Below are positions 57,920 to 64,000 of a DNA stretch of 64,000 nucleotides, in pieces (position 1 is the first letter of the stretch; each line of letters begins with the position of its first letter). The stretch lies in NCBI GenBank assembly GCA_021234155.1, contig JAJEKV010000013.1, positions 18,386,482-18,450,481 on the forward strand, in the 5' to 3' direction. The notes under the pieces were generated by a model that saw only the letters and a program-made list of their open reading frames with translations, was not told the DNA's origin and did not search any database. The position numbers and the translations under genes are program-made. Origin of the DNA: Isoetes taiwanensis (taxonomy: Eukaryota; Streptophyta; Lycopodiopsida; Isoetales; Isoetaceae).

Positions 57920-59321
57920 TAGCACAAAATGGCCAGGTCAAGAAGAAATGTTGACTTCTCTCCTTGACACACATGTAAAGCCAATGATTGGAAACCCCAT
58001 GGATGAACTCAAGACATGTTTGAAGCATTCAAGCAAAATTTAAAAGTCCCAATGCCGAGGCTCGTGGTCAAGGAATGGGTAGCTTCATGGAATTCCTCAA
58101 AGAAAGCGACGCTTGATCACAAGAACATCATTGCGGATCTCAATGCACGCCGCTTGAGGTAATTAAAAATGCTTTGCATCGTGGGGAAGCTCTAGTGGAG
58201 CAGGCCTAGCAAGGCCCACTTTTCTTTGGAGAATCACATGAACACATCAATCTTTGTTGATCCCATGCCCGTGAGAGGCCGGGATGATAATACCTTATTG
58301 AGGAGAAACCAACACATCGCACGACAAATCAAGATCAACTAACACAACACTTCCAAGATGATGAGCTATACAAAGGATGGGTTTTCAAGGGCAAAGATAG
58401 GGGCGTAGACGTATGAGATGGCTCAAAGATACATACGCTTCAAGAGCCCGCATCCCGCTTTGGCTACATCCATTGGACTTGCATATGAAGTTGCTAGCTC
58501 TAGTGGGGATACCATAGGGCCAATGGTGATTCTACCTTTCATGAATGGAGAGACACTTGCACACTTGTTTGACTATTTACCTAATAACTTGTCACGCTTT
58601 AGAAGATGGTCAAATGCAATTGCTAGAGCGCCAAGAAGAACCGACAAAAACACATAGGCGCTTGAACTTAGAGCAAAAATGCGAGTTGTATATCAAGATG
58701 TTCCGTAGATAGCTCTTTTGCCCTAGCGTATAGGTGTCGCTGAGATCCACAAAGGCCACTTCACTCACACAAAGCTTAATTGCAAGAGAGTCAAATTACA
58801 TTTTGATGATGAGTACCAAAATGTGTGGGTGGCCATTGGTGATTGGGACAATGCACCATTTTACGCCAAAGAGCCGTCCCTTGTTGAAGTGTTCCGGTGA
58901 CTTACTTTCTGATGGACAAGCAAAATATCCATGGTTAGAGGAAACCGTGTTTGAGAAATCAAAGGATGATGATCGTATGGGGACACGAAATTCATGATGT
59001 CTATGCATTGGGATATATTTATGAGATGCTTCCGGATTTCGTGCAAAGCTATGCGACGAATGGAGTGGTTTAATAATAACAACAATGCCCAATGGATTAA
59101 TCCAACCCATATGTACCAACGACGCCTTGACAAGTTGGAGGAGCAAAACAAGAATGATGTGCCTACGTGAAGACGATTCTCATCACGACCCAAAGCTTCG
59201 GGTTGTTGAAGCCTTTACAAAGTGTTGGAATATCTTCTACCATGGTTGTGAGACAAAGACGACACATGAAGTGCATGGATGCCTTGAGATGTCAAAATTG
59301 TTGTTGTCACAACTCAAATAA
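57920..59321 (+). pseudogene. Protein-kinase-like gene, multiply broken
   Basis: Kinase landmarks appear in order on the plus strand across changing frames. They are a glycine-rich/beta-3 region (YKGWVFKGKDRGVDV, about 58,365-58,411), an HPALATSIGLAYE segment, then the hinge GPMVILPFMNGETLAHLFDYL (about 58,518-58,580). Next come a catalytic-loop-like HFTHTKLNCKRVKL (58,758-58,800), GDWDN in place of DFG (about 58,838-58,853), a DVYALGYIYEM-like helix with slips, and a C-lobe CWNIF before the TAA at 59,319-59,321. HRD is not intact as read, and the magnesium motif reads DWD. A pre-domain stretch (QDMFEAFKQNLKVPM ...) lies upstream. At least four stops or shifts block translation. The fold assignment rests on motif order, not on a search. 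No neighbouring gene helps. Confidence 0.6.
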
Positions 59322-61267
59322 TGAATACAATATTGTATATCTTGCCATGTTTAAGAGTATTAAATTTTTTAATTGTCTAATAACCAAATATATAAAGACA
59401 CTTTTAATTATTCAAATCCCAATGTTTTGTAATGAACTTCCCATGTTGCTAACATTTGTTGCTTTCCTACTATGTTATTCATCGCGACTCCATATAAATA
59501 ACTTGCAAGTTTTTGCACATGTCCAAAGAACCATGGATGCGCACGATGGCATATCTATTGTTCACAACTTTACTTCAAGGGGTTTGGTAGCCTTATTGAC
59601 AAACTAAACCCGCAAAAGGCCTTTTAAGAGGCTTAAGTTGGTCGTCGGTTTAGCTCTCACCACCGCCACCTCCACCATTGTGTGGATTTGGTATGGATTT
59701 TTTCTAGGATAAAATGTAAGTTAACCATTTATTTTTAACGCTCTAATGTTTTAAATGTAGGGTGTAAATGCGGTTTTCGGCCCTTCTTTTCCTATGCATA
59801 ATGTTCGCCGTCGGGTTATGGGCGATCTTCTCTCACCACCAAGAGATCTTAAAGGACCCCGTGATCCAAGCAGAAGACTAAGAGCAGTGGAACTCCGAAG
59901 ATATCAACAAGGCGATAACCCTCAAGATAGGTGGAATGCCTTGCACCGGATGTCGCCCGCAAATGGAGATTGCGCGCCAGTCGTTGAACAAAGTAGGCGG
60001 AGTTCTTAAGCCCATGACCTCCACGCCATAGCTCATACACTCCTTCGCAATTCAATCTTTGGGCCCGCTCCTGTTACGCAGGAGAATGAACCCCAAGGAG
60101 CGCCGACCGTCCGCTTACGCCTGAGTGGACGCACCTCTTCAAGCTCGTTAAAGATCGCGCACCACCGCACTACCTCCACGAAGGCATCTCTTTCAATATG
60201 AGTGAGTTCATCTTGAATTATGCCCTTTTTGTTCACTAACACATATTCATATGTTAGTCGAGATGTTGAGTGTAGTAGCAAGAAAGTTGCCGCCGCCACA
60301 AAGACCGCAGATGGCTTACAATTTTTGGAAGATGGCTAATAGTGTCACAAATAGCTTCGCCATAACGCCCACAAGGGTGAATGGAACCTTTGGAGCCTAT
60401 GATGAGGAAAAAGAGAGGATCAAGGAGCTTTTAGAAGGTAATATCCCGAGCTCAAGTCGAGAGATCTCATGGAGGGAGGTTTGTTCAAAGTGGTAAACAT
60501 GTTAAAGCCACTGTGCATTAGGGTTCTTTTGCTCTTCATTATAACCTCATTGTACTCATTTTTATTTATATTTTGCAGAGGTAATCGTAAGAAGCACCTG
60601 AAAGCTCTGCCAAAGCTACAGAGTCTCGATAGAGGGAAGGGGTATGTTCTATCCGGTTGACTAATGAGGCATTTCTAAGTACATCATCTTCCCATGAGTC
60701 GATAATTAGATGATGCCATGTGGACTAAGTCCCCTTGTATTGCATTGTAGTGTTTGAAGGCCAACATATTATCAAAGAAAGGGGAAGCTAGAACAAAGGC
60801 AAATACTGACGCGAGGTACGACGAAGCAAGTGGCAGCCATAGTGCCAATAAGACTTGGTCCGGGCGGTTATGGCTGGATAAGCTATTTGTAGGCATAAAT
60901 TTGGTTTATAATGTAGAATCTCGAGTTGAACACTAACATTAGTTTTGGTGCTCATTCTCACCAGCGCCATTTGTTGGTCAGCCCTCGACCGCTAAAGATG
61001 AACGAAAGGGCCTTCAAACAAGGCTCATGCGCCATCGCAGACGCATCACAAGGTGAAAGGGGGGATGAAGTGTGTATCATTCATTAGATAATTATTTGTG
61101 ACTACAATGAACTAATTGTTGCGATACAATATAATGCGTAAATGAAGACGGGCTTCAATGAAGAAGAAGAAGAAGAGAGCAATAACTAAAGACTTTGTGA
61201 ATGCAAATTACATTGTGAAATAATATATTAATTGAATTCAATTTAAATTTTTTATGCTTTATTCTTA
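59322..61267. other. Unassigned; possible decayed coding scraps at 59.8-60.5 kb
   Basis: The plus strand shows three broken open stretches: 59,794-60,009 (Arg-rich), about 60,130-60,230 (with APPHYLHEGISF) and 60,251-60,496 (with ITPTRVNGTFGAYDEEKERI). They could be exons of one unknown gene or a decayed element. I recognise no domain, and no coherent splice pattern was found. Confidence 0.35.
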
Positions 61268-64000
61268 TCCTATATTATAAAAATTATAGTGTATGTCCGT
61301 CGAATGGCTACCAGATTGGGCGGCCGATTTCGCCAGCCACGCGGCATCATCCGTGATCGCTACCTAATTAATACCCTTTAGGCTTTTGGTTTGGCGCCGC
61401 TTGGCCATGGTATTTAAATGTTTTCCTTAAAATTCGACTTCGATTTTGCATCTATCTCCTCCTGGGTGATGGTTTCAAGGCTTAACGCTTGAGCATCTCA
61501 TCTTCGCCGATGATGGCTATATGGCACCCGAAGGTTTTATGTATGGATGCCCATGACGCCCCGGCCAGATAGATGAATTCAAGGATCTGGCCGTGCTTCT
61601 GTACCTCGTGATCAATCCGCACCGCAGCATGTGTCAAGCTTGCAAGGCATGCAATGTTAACCGCATTGGCCGGATGTAAGGTGATAGGCTCGATATGGGA
61701 GGTGGAATCACAAAGGGTCGACAGCTAAATTTGTTTACATCTAAGGGTTTCACGTATAGCTTGAAGCCATCCAAAACCATGGCAAAGGCAACTCAGGTCG
61801 GCCAGCGAGGCACGCCTGTGATTTGAGTCGAGGGGCAGCTTGCATGCAAACAAATCACTTTGCATCTTCGATCCGCAGACCGCAACCGCAGAGTTAGATG
61901 TCACAGCGCATAGGGTTCCAAGTATACCGATCATGCCCTCAGAATGTCGCTGAGGTGCTCATCTATTCACTTTTCTCAGATTTTTCAGATGCTCAATGTT
62001 TTTGTATGTTTGCAGTTCCAATTTTCACGATAGCCTTGGCACAATACGCATAATTTATAATGTCAAGCAAATAAGTGCATAGATTTATTTCTACCGGTTT
62101 GCTTGCTTTTTGTACAAGAGCAGAGGAACATCTATCTAATACTCTTCGCTAAGCCGGAGTGTGAGGTGTTACCAAATTTCTATCCTTGCATGTTCGCCTT
62201 AATTCATGCTCATTAACTGCGAATGTGCCCCTCGCTTTAAACATGGCATATTGTGGTTTTAATGTTGTCTATCTATCTATCTATATCTTTGCATGGCTAG
62301 GTTGATCGATTTGTCCACACAAACATCTTAAATAGAGAAGCAGTAAATGTTTAAAGCCTGTGAGTATGTAGCAGATGGCGATCCTAACACCAAGGTTGTA
62401 TGGAATTACCGCTTAGGTGTCTATTCCCTCTCTTTGTTCCCCATGGATTCTAATTTTGGCACAAAAACGCTGCTTAATAAGACAAAGAACCCTCCGCTTG
62501 AAGGTATAGTTTTGTACTTTAAATTTCGCGCAGGTTGTGTTGTTAATTTGGAGCACCCTTGACATCAAACCCTTTGTTAGATGAAAAGATTTCAATCTAA
62601 CTGCCGGTTACTAGAATGTTGAGGAGCCCTTTATCGAGCTCGTGGTTCTCTTCGTGTCCCCGGGAGGGAAGACACATATCATGTGCTACAGATTTATATA
62701 GATTGGCTATTACTTGTCAAGCAGAATTCCATGCTTTTTCCCCAACTCTATCAAATTTAGGCGTTGTTATATCCCCGCTCGCTCCTGACGAAATGGTTTG
62801 ACATGCTAAAAGCCCAAGTAGATTGATGATTCAAATTGCTGTAAAGCCCAATATATATTCTGCTCTCAAGAAAAGCCGAACAAAAAGAAAAAAGGATGTG
62901 GGATTTCCACTTCTCTGAAGCACTGGTCTGCATGTAGCTGGTGATGGAGACATAACCCCAAAATAACCCATGGGTTATTAGGTCAAGTTATTGTGCAAAT
63001 AGATTAAGTGTTTCGACCACCATTCTATGTTCAGATTGGGTAAAACCCGCATCAAGGAAAACAAAATGCTCTATTTCAAACCAATATGCTGAAGCCAAAA
63101 CAGATGGCACTTAGCAAGAGAATATGTTATTATGGAAGGATTTTGATAAGGAGAAAAAGAAAATCAAAAGAAGAGGGAAAGGGCAAACGGCCACTTTGGT
63201 GTGACAATGGCAATATAAAGTATGCAAAAAGAATATCCGCTATGTTCGTGGCTATGGTATAAGCAGAAAACCTGATAAATTCTAAGATCTGAAAGCCCAA
63301 TTCGTTAACCTCTCTTAGATGCTAAGTGGCTACTTAAAGGGTATGGAAATGTTGGGAGTTGGAAGCCTCCACCACTAAGGCTCATGTTGTTCTGCAAGAT
63401 TTTTGTTTCCAATAAATCTTTACGTACTTTATGCAATCAAGATAACAAATTTTGCCCATGGATCCAGACTGGCCGCAAGTGATGACTACGCTTAGCTTTG
63501 CTACGAAGAGACCACCTCAAGAAAGCTGGGATTTATAATGCTTAAGTTTATATGCTAGATTGTGTGAACCATGAACGATGCTTGAAAATTGGTGTGACTC
63601 ATGAGTGACTATTGTGTGTGAGATCAGGCAATATATATGGGTTGCCTCACATAAACACAACTAGGCTTGGTTTTTAAAATCTTTACAAAACAAATAAAGG
63701 AAGGTTGAACAGGACAAGAAGAACGTGCACACTCCCAAGATTTGTTGAATAGGACAACAACGCTGACCTCATGAAATATAGTTGGAATCATAATTATAAG
63801 GGCAAAATTGGCATTCATTTCACATTTGATATTTTTGATGAGACCATTGCATCTTCGATATAAGATTTATAGAGATTTCTATTGTCTCCCGCCATTATGA
63901 TAATACAATTAATGCTAGTATATGCAAAATGTTAAAGTCAATGTCAATATGTTTCAACCTCAATATAGCAATACGTAACTGAACGAAGTACAAATTGAAA
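61268..64000 (+). mobile_element. Helitron 5' terminus; element runs out of the window
   Basis: A|TCCTATATTATAAAAATTAT at 61,267-61,287 followed by AGTGTATGTCCGTCG matches the 5' end at 17,585 (TCTTATATTATAAAAATATA then GCGTGTGTC). No hairpin plus CTAG end occurs before base 64,000, so the 3' end lies beyond the window or is lost. A (CTAT)n run sits at 62,267-62,285. No gene is recognised inside. Confidence 0.65.

Overview
This window is repeat-dominated nuclear DNA of a land plant. The evidence is a plant NLR (NB-ARC/LRR) locus with short phase-0 introns, a first coding exon that resembles plant nucleobase-ascorbate transporters, Copia and Ty3/Gypsy-type elements primed by initiator-Met tRNA, Helitron termini, a tRNA-derived SINE and LINE remnants. 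Gene density is very low and several repeats are nested, which suggests a large genome. The style of the NLR and LINE proteins made me think of a non-seed plant (fern, lycophyte or bryophyte). That is an impression only; no marker in the window settles it.

Layout. 0.1-2.7 kb: a short tandem repeat, then pieces of a foldback-like repeat family rich in ATGCATGC. 5.4-7.0 kb: a G-rich degenerate minisatellite. 7.07-9.64 kb, minus strand: an NLR gene in at least five exons, with all NB-ARC landmarks but broken by one in-frame stop and at least four frame slips. Just upstream of its start are direct repeats. 11.6-22.1 kb: Helitron termini on both strands. One complete element (17,585-20,994) carries a 1.6-kb pure purine/pyrimidine tract. 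22.7-24.5 kb: a 1.4-kb near-palindrome (foldback element) abutting a LINE ORF1-like remnant. 25.35-25.57 kb: three evenly spaced identical-arm hairpins. 26.6-28.1 kb: a decayed Copia gag/pre-integrase region. 28.65-28.80 kb: an intact SINE with a 15-bp target-site duplication. 29.5-30.5 kb: a LINE reverse-transcriptase tail.

31.8-39.9 kb is a gag-only LTR retrotransposon (TR-GAG-like, no pol). Its 3' LTR is split by a 3.19-kb Helitron. The other LTR preserves the empty site and proves a precise A|T insertion. 43.4-54.5 kb is a tandem satellite array with a ~1.09-kb unit (nine periods), starting with truncated ~0.3-kb units at its left edge. 54.5-55.6 kb is a 0.6-0.7-kb direct duplication. At 55,890 a NAT-like first exon ends at a GT donor, with no further exon recognised downstream. 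57.1-57.5 kb holds three 122-126-bp repeats. 57.9-59.3 kb is a broken protein-kinase-like gene. From 61,268 a further Helitron 5' end runs out of the window.

There is no operon-like organisation. The only probable cellular genes are the NLR, the NAT exon and the kinase-like sequence, and none is intact as read. Many small indels, including paired compensating slips in the NLR and C/G-rich indel islands in the satellite, leave open that part of the damage is assembly or base-calling error rather than biology.
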